Assembly (NCBI GenBank): GCA_029780695.1
Contig: JAKOYD010000167.1
Coordinates: forward strand, 1 to 64,000
Origin: Pseudomonadota bacterium
GTDB taxonomy: Bacteria; Pseudomonadota; Gammaproteobacteria; Burkholderiales; Burkholderiaceae_C
DNA length: 64,000 bases
Direction of reading: 5' to 3'
The notes under the pieces were generated by a model that was given only the letters and a program-made list of their open reading frames with translations, searched no databases and had not been told where the DNA came from. A program made the position numbers and the translations under genes. Shown in pieces: positions 10,200 to 19,010 of the stretch (position 1 is its first letter; every line of letters starts with the position of its first letter).

Positions 10200-10985
10200 T
10201 CATCCCGCCAGCCATGCGGGCTTGCGCTTGTGCAGGAAGGACTGCACGCCTTCCTTGCCTTCGTCCGACGCGCGGATGTCGGCAATGCCTTCCACGGTGC
10301 GCTCGATCAGCAAGCGCGTGATGTCGCGTTCGGCCACGTCCTGCACCAGCTTCTTGCATTCGCGCACGGCGTTGGGGCTGGCGCTGGTGAGGGCGCTGAC
10401 CAGCTCGCCCACCTTGGCGTCCAGCGCGTCGGCCGCCACCACCTCGTGCACAAAGCCGATGCGATGCGCCTCCTGCGCGCTGAAGCGCTCGGCCGTCAGA
10501 AAGTAGCGGTGCGCCGCGCGCGGGCCCATGGCGCGGATCACGTAGGGGCTGATGGTGGCGGGGATCAGGCCGAGCTTGACTTCGCTCAGGCAGTAATTCG
10601 CCGTGTCCACGCTCACCGCCATGTCGCACGCCGCCACCAGGCCCATGCCGCCGGCGTAGACATCACCCTGCACGCGCGCGATGGTCGGCTTGGGGCACTC
10701 GTAGATGGCGCGCAGCATGAAGGCCAGCTTGCCGGCGTCCTCCAGGTTCTGATCGCGCGTGTAGTCGGCCATGCGGCGCATCCAGTTCAGGTCGGCGCCG
10801 GCGCAGAAGGCGGGGCCTTCGGCCATCAGCACGACGGCGCGCACGTCGGGGGCGTCGCCCAGTTGCACGAAGGCCTGCGACAGCTCGGCAATCACCTCGT
10901 CGTTGAAGGCGTTGCGCACTTCGGGGCGGCTCAGCACCACGGTGGCGACGTGGCCCTGGGTGGCGATGCGGATGGCTTGGGTCAT
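10200..10985 (-). CDS. liuC: Methylglutaconyl-CoA hydratase (enoyl-CoA hydratase family)
   Basis: A 261-residue crotonase-fold enzyme. Oxyanion-hole segments are PAFCAGADLNWM and VYAGGMGLVAACD, and the catalytic Glu lies in LSEVKLGLIPATIS. In this cluster it most likely hydrates 3-methylglutaconyl-CoA to HMG-CoA, between the carboxylase and the lyase. The crotonase family is broad, so the substrate follows from context. The start at 10985 (MTQAIRIATQG) overlaps the stop of the upstream DinB-like gene by 4 bases, showing coupling. Confidence 0.88.
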   Translation of the reverse strand: MTQAIRIATQGHVATVVLSRPEVRNAFNDEVIAELSQAFVQLGDAPDVRAVVLMAEGPAFCAGADLNWMRRMADYTRDQNLEDAGKLAFMLRAIYECPKPTIARVQGDVYAGGMGLVAACDMAVSVDTANYCLSEVKLGLIPATISPYVIRAMGPRAAHRYFLTAERFSAQEAHRIGFVHEVVAADALDAKVGELVSALTSASPNAVRECKKLVQDVAERDITRLLIERTVEGIADIRASDEGKEGVQSFLHKRKPAWLAG

Positions 10986-11494
10986 GGCTTGGCTTGTTCC
11001 TGTTGCAGCATGTAGACCAGATCGAGTTCGGGGCAAGGCTGGCCCAGCGCCGTCAGCGCGGCGGTGATCTGCCCGCGGTGATGCGTGCTGTGGTTGAAGA
11101 CGTGCGTCAGCGTGGCGGCAAAAGGCAGCGTGGCGGGCTGGCCGCGCATGGTGGTGTAGCTGAGCACGCCGTCAAAACGCTCGGCCGGCCAGCTTTCAAC
11201 GAGCGGCTGCCAGCGCGCGGCGCCTTGCAGCAAGCGATCGGCGAGGCGCGCGCGATCGGGCTCGGCCTCGTCGTCCAGCGCCAGCCGGGGCGACACGCCT
11301 TCGGCGAAGCGGCGGAACCAAAGCAGCTGTTCGCCCACCAGCAGGTGGTTGAGCGTGCCGTGGATGCTTTTGAAAAACAGGCCGATGTCGCGCCGGTAGT
11401 CGTCCTCGTCCACCGCCGCCACCGCATCCAGAAGGCGTGCGGTGGCCCAGGCGTTGTAGCGGGCCAGGGTGACGAAATGGCGTGTCGGGTTCAT
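10982..11494 (-). CDS. DinB family metal-binding protein
   Basis: A 170-residue four-helix-bundle protein of the DinB/YfiT superfamily. The three metal-ligand histidines are visible in SIHGTLNHLL (first His) and HVFNHSTHHRGQI (the HxxxH-type pair at the C-terminal helix). The N-terminus HFVTLARYNAWATARLL is typical of the DinB subgroup in Betaproteobacteria. Members include thiol-dependent enzymes and damage-inducible proteins; no substrate can be assigned. It overlaps liuC by 4 bases and follows the hydrolase gene by 4 bases, so it is within the catabolic operon. Confidence 0.85.
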   Translation of the reverse strand: MNPTRHFVTLARYNAWATARLLDAVAAVDEDDYRRDIGLFFKSIHGTLNHLLVGEQLLWFRRFAEGVSPRLALDDEAEPDRARLADRLLQGAARWQPLVESWPAERFDGVLSYTTMRGQPATLPFAATLTHVFNHSTHHRGQITAALTALGQPCPELDLVYMLQQEQAKP

Positions 11495-11498
11495 GGCG

Positions 11499-12380
11499 TC
11501 AATGGCCTTCGGCGCCCAGCACCCGGGCCAGAAATCGATCCAGTTCCGCCAGCGCCTGCGCACGCGCCGCGGGGTCGCCGCCCTGGTGCACGCCGGCACG
11601 GTGGACGCCGTTGGGCACGTCGGCCCGAAAACGCACGGGCGCCGTGCCGTCGAAGCCGTGGTAGGCGCCTTCGTAGGCGCGCAGCGTCACATCGGCGTGG
11701 CCCCTGGCCTGCTGCGCGGCGACGAAGCGCTGGCACGGCTCGGGCGGCGTCCAGTCGTCGGCGGCGCCCAGTTGCACGAGCAGCGGCACCTGGGGCGCCA
11801 GCACCGCGTTGCGCTTCACGAACGCGCCGCAGCCGGGGTAGAACACCGCCGCGCCGGCCAGCGCGGGCACGTCGCCCTGCGCGGGGTCGAGCACGGTGAG
11901 TGCTGTGGTGGCGCCGTTCGACCAGCCCAGCAGCGCCACGCGCGAAACATCCACCTGCTGCGCCTTCAGCCACGCCAGCGCGGCCAGCACATCCTGGCGG
12001 CGCGTGGACACGCCGATCTGCCGGTCGCCATAACGCGTGCCGCACTGGCTGCCCAAGCCGCGTGAGCCAAAGCTGTCGGGCATCAGCACCTGGTAGCCGC
12101 GCTGGCCGAGCCACCGCACGTACTCGCGGTCGCGTGCCGACAGCTGCCCCTGCCGGTTGTGCAGGCCGCCGCAACCGTGCAACGCCAGCACCACAGGCTG
12201 CGCAGCGCCGGATGCATTCGTGGCCGGGAACCAGTGCGCCCGGAGCGCCACGCCATCCGGCCCCGGCAGCACGACGTCGGCCGCGTGCGCGGCCAGCGCG
12301 CCGGCGGCCAGCAGCGCGGCCGCGCCCCCGCGCAACACGCGGGCGCACGCCAGGCGCAGTTGGGCCAGCACCGCTGTCAC
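11499..12380 (-). CDS. Secreted dienelactone-hydrolase-like alpha/beta hydrolase
   Basis: A 293-residue alpha/beta hydrolase with an N-terminal signal peptide (hydrophobic stretch ending LAAHAA-DVVL, about residue 34). Motifs: LALHGCGGLHNR (oxyanion loop), GWSNGATTAL (nucleophile elbow with Ser), LGAADDWTPPEPC (acid Asp) and YEGAYHGFDG (catalytic His). It looks like the periplasmic DLH-like hydrolases that act on esters of unknown nature. It starts 1 base after the liuB stop region and precedes the DinB-like gene by 4 bases, so it is probably cotranscribed with the leucine genes although its link to them is unclear. Confidence 0.85.
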   Translation of the reverse strand: MTAVLAQLRLACARVLRGGAAALLAAGALAAHAADVVLPGPDGVALRAHWFPATNASGAAQPVVLALHGCGGLHNRQGQLSARDREYVRWLGQRGYQVLMPDSFGSRGLGSQCGTRYGDRQIGVSTRRQDVLAALAWLKAQQVDVSRVALLGWSNGATTALTVLDPAQGDVPALAGAAVFYPGCGAFVKRNAVLAPQVPLLVQLGAADDWTPPEPCQRFVAAQQARGHADVTLRAYEGAYHGFDGTAPVRFRADVPNGVHRAGVHQGGDPAARAQALAELDRFLARVLGAEGH

Positions 12381-12381
12381 C

Positions 12382-14004
12382 TTACATCCGGAACACGCCG
12401 AACTTCACGTCCGGCACCGGCGCGTTCTGCGCCGCCGACAGGCCCAGCGCCAGCACGCGGCGCGTGTCGGCGGGGTCGATCACGCCGTCGTCCCACAGGC
12501 GGGCGGTGGCGTAGTAGGGGTGGCCCTGCACTTCGTACTGCTGGCGGATGGGTGCCTTGAAGGCTTCTTCCTCTTCGGCAGACCACTGTCCACCCTTGGA
12601 CTCGATGCCGTCGCGCCGCACCGTGGCCAGCACGCTGGCCGCCTGCTCGCCACCCATCACGCTGATGCGCGCGTTGGGCCACATCCACAAAAAGCGCGGC
12701 GAATACGCGCGGCCGCACATGCCGTAGTTGCCGGCGCCGAAGCTGCCGCCAATGATGATGGTGAACTTGGGCACGTTGGCGGTGGCCACGGCCGTCACCA
12801 TCTTGGCGCCGTCGCGGGCGATGCCTTCGTTCTCGTACTTGCGGCCGACCATGAAGCCGGTGATGTTCTGCAGGAACACCAGCGGAATCTTGCGCTGGCA
12901 GCACAGTTCGATGAAGTGCGCGCCCTTGCGCGCCGACTCGGCAAACAGGATGCCGTTGTTGGCGATGATGCCGACCGGCATGCCCTCGATGTGCGCGAAG
13001 CCGCATACCAGCGTGGTGCCGTAGCGCGACTTGAATTCGTGCATCTCGGAGTTGTCGACGACGCGGGCGATGATCTCGCGCACGTCGAAAGGCTTGCGCG
13101 TGTCGGTGGGGATCACGCCGTACAGCTCGTCTGCTGCATATTTAGGAGCCACCGGCGCTTGCAGGGCGCCGGCGTAGGCCTTTTTGGCATTGAGCCGCGC
13201 GACGGCTTCACGCGCCAGCGCCAGCGCGTGCATGTCGTTCTGCGCCAGGTGGTCGGCCACGCCCGACAGGCGCGTGTGCACGTCGCCGCCGCCCAGGTCT
13301 TCGGCGCTGACGACCTCGCCCGTGGCGGCCTTCACCAGCGGCGGGCCGCCCAGGAAGATGGTGCCCTGGTTCTTGACGATGATGGTTTCGTCGCTCATGG
13401 CCGGCACGTAGGCGCCGCCGGCCGTGCAGCTGCCCATGACCACCGCGATCTGCGCGATGCCCTTGGCGCTCATGTTGGCCTGGTTGAAGAAGATGCGGCC
13501 GAAGTGGTCGCGGTCGGGGAACACGTCGTCCTGGTTGGGCAGGTTGGCGCCGCCCGAATCGACCAGGTAGCTGCAGGGCAGGCGGTTGGCTTCAGCGATT
13601 TCCTGCGCGCGCAGGTGCTTCTTGACGGTGAGCGGGTAGTAGGTGCCGCCCTTCACCGTGGCGTCGTTGCACACGATCATGCAGTCGACGCCCGACACGC
13701 GGCCGATGCCGGTGATGACGCCGGCGGCGGGCGCGGCGTCGTTGCCGTCTTTCTCTTTGTACATGCCCAATGCGGCGAGCGGCGCCACTTCGAGAAAGGG
13801 CGTGCCGGGATCGAGCAGCATCTGCACGCGCACGCGCGGCAGCAGCTTGCCGCGGTCCATGTGCTTCTTGCGCGCGGCTTCGCCGCCGCCCAGGCCGACC
13901 TTGTCGACCTGGGCCTTCAGGTCATCGACCAGCGCGCGCATGGCGGCAGCGTTGGCCTGAAAGTCCGCCGAGCGGGCGTTGAGTTTGGTTTCGATGATGG
14001 GCAT
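12382..14004 (-). CDS. liuB: Methylcrotonyl-CoA carboxylase, carboxyltransferase beta subunit
   Basis: A 540-residue carboxyltransferase with the two crotonase-like halves of the family. Landmarks: [35 protein letters not shown] (first CoA/oxyanion site), [15 protein letters not shown] and [16 protein letters not shown] (second site, biotin pocket), and [19 protein letters not shown]. These are closest to the MCC beta group rather than the propionyl/acetyl-CoA type. It transfers CO2 from biotin on LiuD to 3-methylcrotonyl-CoA. It is first of the block liuB-hydrolase-DinB-liuC. Length matches the family. Confidence 0.93.
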   Translation of the reverse strand: MPIIETKLNARSADFQANAAAMRALVDDLKAQVDKVGLGGGEAARKKHMDRGKLLPRVRVQMLLDPGTPFLEVAPLAALGMYKEKDGNDAAPAAGVITGIGRVSGVDCMIVCNDATVKGGTYYPLTVKKHLRAQEIAEANRLPCSYLVDSGGANLPNQDDVFPDRDHFGRIFFNQANMSAKGIAQIAVVMGSCTAGGAYVPAMSDETIIVKNQGTIFLGGPPLVKAATGEVVSAEDLGGGDVHTRLSGVADHLAQNDMHALALAREAVARLNAKKAYAGALQAPVAPKYAADELYGVIPTDTRKPFDVREIIARVVDNSEMHEFKSRYGTTLVCGFAHIEGMPVGIIANNGILFAESARKGAHFIELCCQRKIPLVFLQNITGFMVGRKYENEGIARDGAKMVTAVATANVPKFTIIIGGSFGAGNYGMCGRAYSPRFLWMWPNARISVMGGEQAASVLATVRRDGIESKGGQWSAEEEEAFKAPIRQQYEVQGHPYYATARLWDDGVIDPADTRRVLALGLSAAQNAPVPDVKFGVFRM

Positions 14005-14031
14005 GGGGTGGTCTCGAAAATTTCAAATACA

Positions 14032-14138
14032 GGACGCGAAGGACGCAAAGGTTTCGCGAAGGGCGCGAAGGAAAACCTTTAAAAATCTGCTGGTTGTTTT
14101 TTTGCGTCCTTGGCGTTCTTTCGCGTTCTTCGCGTCCA
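14032..14138. repeat. Imperfect stem-loop of GGACGCGAAG-type repeats
   Basis: Between the acyl-CoA ligase and liuB. The left arm (14032-14071) carries GGACGCGAAGGACGCAAAGG and more of the same; the right arm (14103-14138) is the mirror image, ending TCTTCGCGTCC. The arms can fold into a long imperfect hairpin with an AT-rich loop. Similar GACGCAAAGG-type repeats are widespread in bacteria. It may separate or moderate expression within the operon. Confidence 0.65.
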
Positions 14139-14153
14139 GTCAAGTTCGGATGT

Positions 14154-15866
14154 TCAGGCGGTCTTGACTTCCTGCAGCCCCAACTCCTGCTGCATCTGCT
14201 CGCGGATCTTGAACTTCTGGATCTTGCCGGTCACCGTCATGGGGAACTCGGTGACGAAGCGCAGGTACTTGGGCACCTTGTAGTGCGCGATCTTGCCCTT
14301 GCAGAAGTCGCGCACCTCGTCTTCGTTGAGCGTCTGGCCGGGCTTGACGACGATCCAGGCGCACAGTTCTTCGCCGAAGCGCTGGTCGGGCACGCCGACC
14401 ACCTGCACGTCCTGGATCTTGGGGTGGCGGTACAAAAATTCCTCGATCTCGCGGGGGTACACGTTCTCGCCGCCGCGGATCACCATGTCCTTGCTGCGGC
14501 CAACGATGTTGACGTAGCCCTCTTCGTCCATGGTGGCCAGGTCGCCCGTGTGCATGAAGCCTTCGGCGTCGATGGCTTCGCGCGTGCGTGCATCGTCGCC
14601 CCAGTAGCCCTGCATCACCGAATAGCCCTTGGTGCACAGCTCGCCGGTGGCGCCGCGCGGCACGGTTTCGCCGGTTTCGGGGTCGATGATCTTCACCTCC
14701 AGGTGCGGCTGCACCAGGCCGACGGTGGACACGCGCTTGTCCAGCGGCGTGTCGGTACTGCTCTGGCAGCTGACGGGCGAGGTCTCGGTCATGCCGTAGG
14801 CAATCGTCACCTCGCCCATGTTCATGTCGCGCTGCACGCGCTTCATCACCTCGATGGGGCACGGGCTGCCGGCCATGATGCCGGTGCGCAGGGTGCTCAG
14901 GTCGTACTTGGCGAAATCCGGGTGGTCCAGCTCGGCGATGAACATGGTGGGCACGCCGTGCAGGCCGGTGCATTTTTCCTTCTGCACCGTTTCCAGCACG
15001 GTGAGCGGGTCGAACGCATCGTTGGGGTAGACGATGCAGCCGCCGTGCGTCAGCACCGCCAGGTTGCCCAGCACCATGCCGAAGCAGTGGTACAGCGGCA
15101 CGGGGATGCACAGGCGATCCGCTTCGGTCAGCTTCATCGCCTCGCCGATGAAAAAGCCGTTGTTGAGGATGTTGCGGTGCGTCAGCGTGGCGCCCTTGGG
15201 GAAACCCGTGGTGCCGCTGGTGAACTGGATGTTGATCGGGTCGGTGTTGTGCAGCAGCCGCGCCACCTGGGCCAGGCGCGCATCCTGCGGGTCGCCGGTC
15301 TTCATCAGGTCGGAAAAGCGCGTGAAGCCCGGTTCGTCGGCGCCCTCACCTGCCACGTCGATCCAGATCGCGTGCTGCAGGTGCGGCAGCGTCTGCGATT
15401 CGAGCGGCTGGCCCGGCCTGGCGTGCGCCCACTCGGGCGCCAGCTCGCGCAGCATGCCCAGGTAGTCGCTGGTCTTGAAGCGCGGCATGACGACCAGCGC
15501 CTTGCAGTCGACCTTGTTCAGCGCGTATTCGACCTCGGCCGTGCGGTAGGCCGGGTTGATGTTAACCAGCACCAGCCCGGTCATCGCCGTGGCCAGCTGC
15601 ATCAGCACCCATTCGGCGTTGTTGTGCGACCAGATGCCGATGCGGTCGCCGGGCTTGAGCCCCAGTCCCAGCAGCGCGCTGGCCAGACGGCGGCTTTCCG
15701 TCTGCAACTGGCGGTAGGTGTAGCGGCGCTGCTGGTGCGCCACCACCAGCGCCTCGCGCTCGGGCACTTGCTCGACCATGGCGTCGAAAAAGGCGCCCAG
15801 CGTCTGTTCGATCAGCGGCGGCGTGGTGGCGCCACGGGCGTGGCTGGCGGCGAGTACGGTGCTCAT
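14154..15866 (-). CDS. AMP-forming acyl-CoA synthetase (acyl-CoA ligase)
   Basis: A 570-residue ANL-superfamily ligase. Motifs in order: [18 protein letters not shown] (P-loop-like A3), [10 protein letters not shown] (A5), [15 protein letters not shown] (A7 with the ATP-binding Asp), [20 protein letters not shown] (A8 hinge) and [14 protein letters not shown] (A10 with catalytic Lys). It activates a carboxylic acid to its CoA thioester. In liu-type clusters such a ligase may activate isovalerate or acetoacetate; the substrate here is inferred from position only. The start at 15866 follows a GGAGA ribosome site about 9 bases upstream. It is divergent from the AraC-type gene. Confidence 0.88.
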   Translation of the reverse strand: MSTVLAASHARGATTPPLIEQTLGAFFDAMVEQVPEREALVVAHQQRRYTYRQLQTESRRLASALLGLGLKPGDRIGIWSHNNAEWVLMQLATAMTGLVLVNINPAYRTAEVEYALNKVDCKALVVMPRFKTSDYLGMLRELAPEWAHARPGQPLESQTLPHLQHAIWIDVAGEGADEPGFTRFSDLMKTGDPQDARLAQVARLLHNTDPINIQFTSGTTGFPKGATLTHRNILNNGFFIGEAMKLTEADRLCIPVPLYHCFGMVLGNLAVLTHGGCIVYPNDAFDPLTVLETVQKEKCTGLHGVPTMFIAELDHPDFAKYDLSTLRTGIMAGSPCPIEVMKRVQRDMNMGEVTIAYGMTETSPVSCQSSTDTPLDKRVSTVGLVQPHLEVKIIDPETGETVPRGATGELCTKGYSVMQGYWGDDARTREAIDAEGFMHTGDLATMDEEGYVNIVGRSKDMVIRGGENVYPREIEEFLYRHPKIQDVQVVGVPDQRFGEELCAWIVVKPGQTLNEDEVRDFCKGKIAHYKVPKYLRFVTEFPMTVTGKIQKFKIREQMQQELGLQEVKTA

Positions 15867-15920
15867 CGCGCTTGTCTCCTGGGTCTGTGCTTGGGTTGCG
15901 GGGCGCGGGCTGGCATCGTA

Positions 15921-15982
15921 CCGCGCGCATGGGGGCGAGCATAGGTGCAAGCCGCGCGCATGGGGCGACAGGCGGGTTGCAA
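15921..15982. promoter_or_regulatory. Tandem 31-bp direct repeats in a divergent promoter region
   Basis: Between the acyl-CoA ligase and the AraC-type gene lie two adjacent copies of a unit starting CCGCGCGCATGGGG (15921-15934 and 15952-15965) and ending near GTGCAAG or GTTGCAA. The 31-bp period is about three helical turns, as expected for two AraC-family half-sites on one face of the DNA. It is a candidate operator for the adjacent regulator. Confidence 0.5.
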
Positions 15983-16012
15983 ATTGCGCCACGTTGGCCT
16001 AGGCTTAGGCCC

Positions 16013-17059
16013 ATGCCCGCCGACCGCCCCACCGCCGCGCCTGACTCCGGCCCGGCGCACACCCCGGCCGCCTTCGTGCAGGCGGTCATGCGGGCCTACG
16101 CGCTGCGTGGCATGAAGCCCGACGGCGCGTTGCTCAAGGCACAAATCAAGCCATCCGATGCGGCTGACCCCGCCCACCGCGTCACCGCCCAGCAGTTCGA
16201 GCGCCTGTGCGCCGCAGCCATGCAGGAGCTGGACGACGAAGCGCCCGGCTGGTTCAGCCGCCGCCTGCCCTGGGGCAGCTACGGCATGCTGGCGCGCGCG
16301 TCCACCGGCGCGCCCACGCTGGGTGTGGCACTGCGCCGCTGGTGCCGCCACCACGGCCTGCTGACCGACGACGTGACGCTGAGCCTGCGCGTGGCCGGCG
16401 CCCAGGCGCGCATCGAGATCGCCGCGCACCGCACGGTGCCCGAACTGCGCGAATTTGCCCTGCTGTCGCTGCTGCGCAACCTGCACGGCCTGGCCTGCTG
16501 GTGGATAGACGCTCCCATCGCCCTGCGCGGCGTGCAGTTTCCGTTCGACGCGCCGCCGCACGCCGACGTCCACGCGCGGCTGTTTGCCAGCCCGGTGCGC
16601 TTTGGCGCGCCGCAGGCGGCGCTGCACTTCGACGCCAGCGTGCTGAACCTGCCGCTGCGCCGCGACGCCGCCGCACTCGACCAGATGCTGCGCCGCGCGC
16701 TGCCCATCATGGTCTGGCCCTATCGGCGCGACCCGGGGCTGTCACGCCGCGTGCGCCAGTTGCTGCAACGCCCGCAGGCCGCGCACACCGCCGAGTCGCT
16801 GGCCGCGCAGCTGGCGCTGTCGCCCCGCACGCTGCACCGCCAGCTGCGCAGCGAAGGCACGACCTTGCAGGCGCTGAAGGACGAGGTGCGGCGCGCCCAT
16901 GCCGCCGACCTGCTGCTGCGCACGCGCCAGCCGCTGGCGCGCGTGGCACGGGCGGTGGGCTTTCACAACGACAAGAGCTTCATTCGCGCCTTCCGCCACT
17001 GGACGGGGCGCACGCCCGAGCAGTACCGTCAGGCGCGCGGCGGCGACCCCGCGCCCTGA
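16013..17059 (+). CDS. AraC family transcriptional regulator
   Basis: A 348-residue regulator with the N-terminal arabinose-binding-like effector domain seen in OruR/ArgR-like and many betaproteobacterial AraC proteins (VTAQQFERLCAAAMQEL...WFSRRLPWGSYGMLARA) and a C-terminal double helix-turn-helix (SLAAQLALSPRTLHRQLRSEG; PLARVARAVGFHNDKSFIRAFRHWTGRTPEQYR) spanning about residues 260-340. The start at 16013 matches the divergent layout. It probably controls the downstream acyl-CoA dehydrogenase and thioesterase and perhaps the divergent ligase/liu genes. The effector is unknown. Confidence 0.85.
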   Translation: MPADRPTAAPDSGPAHTPAAFVQAVMRAYALRGMKPDGALLKAQIKPSDAADPAHRVTAQQFERLCAAAMQELDDEAPGWFSRRLPWGSYGMLARASTGAPTLGVALRRWCRHHGLLTDDVTLSLRVAGAQARIEIAAHRTVPELREFALLSLLRNLHGLACWWIDAPIALRGVQFPFDAPPHADVHARLFASPVRFGAPQAALHFDASVLNLPLRRDAAALDQMLRRALPIMVWPYRRDPGLSRRVRQLLQRPQAAHTAESLAAQLALSPRTLHRQLRSEGTTLQALKDEVRRAHAADLLLRTRQPLARVARAVGFHNDKSFIRAFRHWTGRTPEQYRQARGGDPAP

Positions 17060-17094
17060 CGCCAGCGCCGCCGCGCCTTGCTACAGTGCACCGC

Positions 17095-18255
17095 ATGAAG
17101 CCCGCCCCCCGCCCCCTTTTCAGCCCCGAACACGACGCCTTCCGCGAACAGGTGCGGCGCTTCTGCGAACGCGAAATCGCCCCGCACCACGCCGCCTGGG
17201 AAGACGCCCACGGCGTGCCGCGCGCGGTGTGGCGGCAAGCGGGCGCGGGCGGGCTGCTGTGCTGCTGGCTGCCCGAACACCTGGGCGGGCCGGGCGCCGA
17301 CCTGCTGTTCGACTTCATCGTGGCCGAGGAGCTGGGCCGCATCGGCGCCACCGGGCCAGGCTTTGCGCTGCACTCCGTCATCGTCGCGCCGTATCTGGTG
17401 GCGCACGGCACGCCTGCGCTGCAGCAGGCGCTGCTGCCCGCCATGGTGCGCGGCGAGAAGATCGCCGCCATCGCCATGACCGAGCCCGGCACCGGCAGCG
17501 ACGTGGCCGCCATCCGCACGCAGGCGCGGCGCGACGGTGAACACTACGTGCTGAACGGCCAGAAGACCTTCGTCACCAACGGCCACAACGCCGACGTCGT
17601 GGTGGTGGCCTGCAAGACCGAGCCCGACAAGGGCGCGCACGGCGTGTCGCTGCTGGTGGTCGAAGAGGGCATGCCCGGCTTCACCCGCGGGCGCAACCTG
17701 CGCAAGATCGGCCAGCACGCGCAGGACACGGCCGAGCTGTTCTTCGACAACGTGCGCGTACCCGCCACGCACCTGCTGGGCAGCGAAGCGCAGGGCTTCA
17801 AGTACCTGATGCAGAAGCTGGCGCAAGAGCGCCTGCTGGTCAGCGTAGGCTGCCAGGCGCGCGCCGAAGCCGCCCTGCAGTGGACGGTGGACTACGTGCA
17901 GCAACGCCAGGCCTTCCGCCAGCGCGTGGCCGACTTTCAGAACACCCGCTTCAAGCTGGCCGCCCTGGCCACCGACATCGCCGCCGGCCGCGCCTACTGC
18001 GACCAGCTGATCGAGCGGCACCTGGTGGGCGAACTGGACGCCGTGGGCGCCGCCGCCGGCAAGCTGTGGCACAGCGAACTGCTGGGCCGCGTGACCGACG
18101 AGTGCCTGCAACTGTTCGGCGGCTACGGCTACATGGCCGAATACCCCATTGCCCGCGCCTGGACCGACGCGCGCATCGAACGCATCTATGCCGGCACGTC
18201 CGAGATCATGAAAGAAATTGTCGCCCGCGATCTGCTCGACGCTCCCAAATCATGA
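17095..18255 (+). CDS. Acyl-CoA dehydrogenase, long-chain/branched type
   Basis: A 386-residue FAD-dependent acyl-CoA dehydrogenase. Domain signatures: AMTEPGTGSDVAAIRTQA (flavin/substrate loop), FVTNGHNADVVVVA, and QLFGGYGYMAEYPIARAWTDARIERIYAGTSEIMKE split across the C-terminal helices. The medium-chain-type catalytic Glu (YEGT) is Ala here (YAGT, residue about 366), as in long-chain and isovaleryl enzymes, where the base is a Glu on helix G; AQERLLVS and RAEAALQW supply candidates. It oxidises an acyl-CoA at C2-C3. It follows the AraC gene by 35 bases and overlaps the thioesterase by 4 bases. Confidence 0.88.
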   Translation: MKPAPRPLFSPEHDAFREQVRRFCEREIAPHHAAWEDAHGVPRAVWRQAGAGGLLCCWLPEHLGGPGADLLFDFIVAEELGRIGATGPGFALHSVIVAPYLVAHGTPALQQALLPAMVRGEKIAAIAMTEPGTGSDVAAIRTQARRDGEHYVLNGQKTFVTNGHNADVVVVACKTEPDKGAHGVSLLVVEEGMPGFTRGRNLRKIGQHAQDTAELFFDNVRVPATHLLGSEAQGFKYLMQKLAQERLLVSVGCQARAEAALQWTVDYVQQRQAFRQRVADFQNTRFKLAALATDIAAGRAYCDQLIERHLVGELDAVGAAAGKLWHSELLGRVTDECLQLFGGYGYMAEYPIARAWTDARIERIYAGTSEIMKEIVARDLLDAPKS

Positions 18256-18722
18256 GCACGCCGCGCTTTACCAACCCCGACCAGGCGCTGATTCACCGCT
18301 TCATCGATGGCGGCGCGCGGCCGATCCCGTTCGACGCCAACCCGATGGCGCGCGCGCTGGGTGCCGAGCTGCGCGCGGCCGACCTGCAGGCCGGCCGGGT
18401 GGAACTGGCCTTCGCGCCCGACCCGCTGTTCATCCAGGGCACCGGCGTGCTGCAGGGCGGGGCGGTGACGGCGATGCTGGACTTCGCCATGGCCTTCGCC
18501 ACGCTGGCGCACCTGCCGGTGGGCGCCTCGTGCGCCACCGTGAACCTGAACACCGCCTTCCTGCGCCCCGCGCCGCAGGGCCACTACCTGGCCACCGGCG
18601 AAGTGGAGCGGCGCGGCAGGCAACTGGCCTTCACCCACGCGCGCCTGATGCGCCTGGAAGACCGCATCGTCGTCGCCACCGCCACGTCGACCTTGGCCGT
18701 GATGCTGCCCGAACCGAAGTAA
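18252..18722 (+). CDS. PaaI-type hotdog-fold thioesterase
   Basis: A 156-residue single hotdog-domain protein. The pattern QGGAVTAMLDFAMAFATLAHLP (catalytic-helix motif HGG-type, here QGG) and NLNTAFLRPAPQGHYLATGEV are typical of the PaaI/YdiI branch, which hydrolyses acyl-CoA thioesters. It probably removes CoA from dead-end intermediates made by the dehydrogenase with which it is translationally coupled through an ATGA overlap. The substrate is unknown. Confidence 0.85.
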   Translation: MSTPRFTNPDQALIHRFIDGGARPIPFDANPMARALGAELRAADLQAGRVELAFAPDPLFIQGTGVLQGGAVTAMLDFAMAFATLAHLPVGASCATVNLNTAFLRPAPQGHYLATGEVERRGRQLAFTHARLMRLEDRIVVATATSTLAVMLPEPK

Positions 18723-18776
18723 AAATCGCCCCCAGCGCTTGCTGGACAAGCGCAAGTAGCTCACATTTACATAGCA
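18721..18776 (-). repeat. Palindromic mini-repeat, copy 3
   Basis: Immediately after the thioesterase stop. On the minus strand it reads TGCTATGTAAATGTGAGCT, TTGCGCTTGTCCAGCAAGCGC and ends GGCGATTTTT; the central GCGCTTG-TCCAG-CAAGCGC pair is a near-perfect hairpin. This is the best-preserved copy in the window. Confidence 0.8.
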
Positions 18777-18810
18777 TTGAGTGAGAGGGCGGCCACCACC
18801 CTCACCCCAG

Positions 18811-18834
18811 CCCTCTCCCGCCAGCGGGAGAGGG
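18811..18834. terminator. Strong inverted repeat between convergent genes
   Basis: CCCTCTCCCG and CGGGAGAGGG separated by four bases form a perfect 10-bp stem. It lies between the convergent thioesterase and GNAT-fusion genes and could act as a bidirectional transcription barrier, although no T-tract follows. The sequence is a familiar dispersed element in Burkholderiales. Confidence 0.45.
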
Positions 18835-18859
18835 CGCAAAGCCCAGGGCTGCGCAGCAA

Positions 18860-19008
18860 GCCCAAAACAGGCCGCGGAGCAGGCCAAGCGCGAACGCCGC
18901 GGAGCGGGCTTGGCCCGGCCGCCAGCGTTGTCCCCCTTTGGGGGAAGGCGCGTCAGCGCCACAGGGGAAGGGTCACCCCGGGGAAGGCGCGTCAGCGCCA
19001 CAGGGGGA
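18860..19008 (+). repeat. Dispersed GC-rich repeat, plus-strand copy, with internal tandem duplication
   Basis: Contains GGCCGCGGAGCAGGCC, GGAGCGGGCTTGGCCCGGCC, a TCCCCCTTTGGGGGA hairpin and then the unit GGGGAAGGCGCGTCAGCGCC twice (from about 18940 and 18980). A second copy in the opposite orientation is at 62957-63067. It fills the spacer before the GNAT-fusion stop; no gene is present in 18723-19010. Confidence 0.75.
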
Positions 19009-19010
19009 AC

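Noticed and set aside
13133..13185. Further mini-repeat copy inside liuB
   Set aside because: It resembles the pattern (GGCGCTTGC, GGCCTTTTT), but liuB has the same length here as homologues I recall, so chance or convergence is as likely; not counted.
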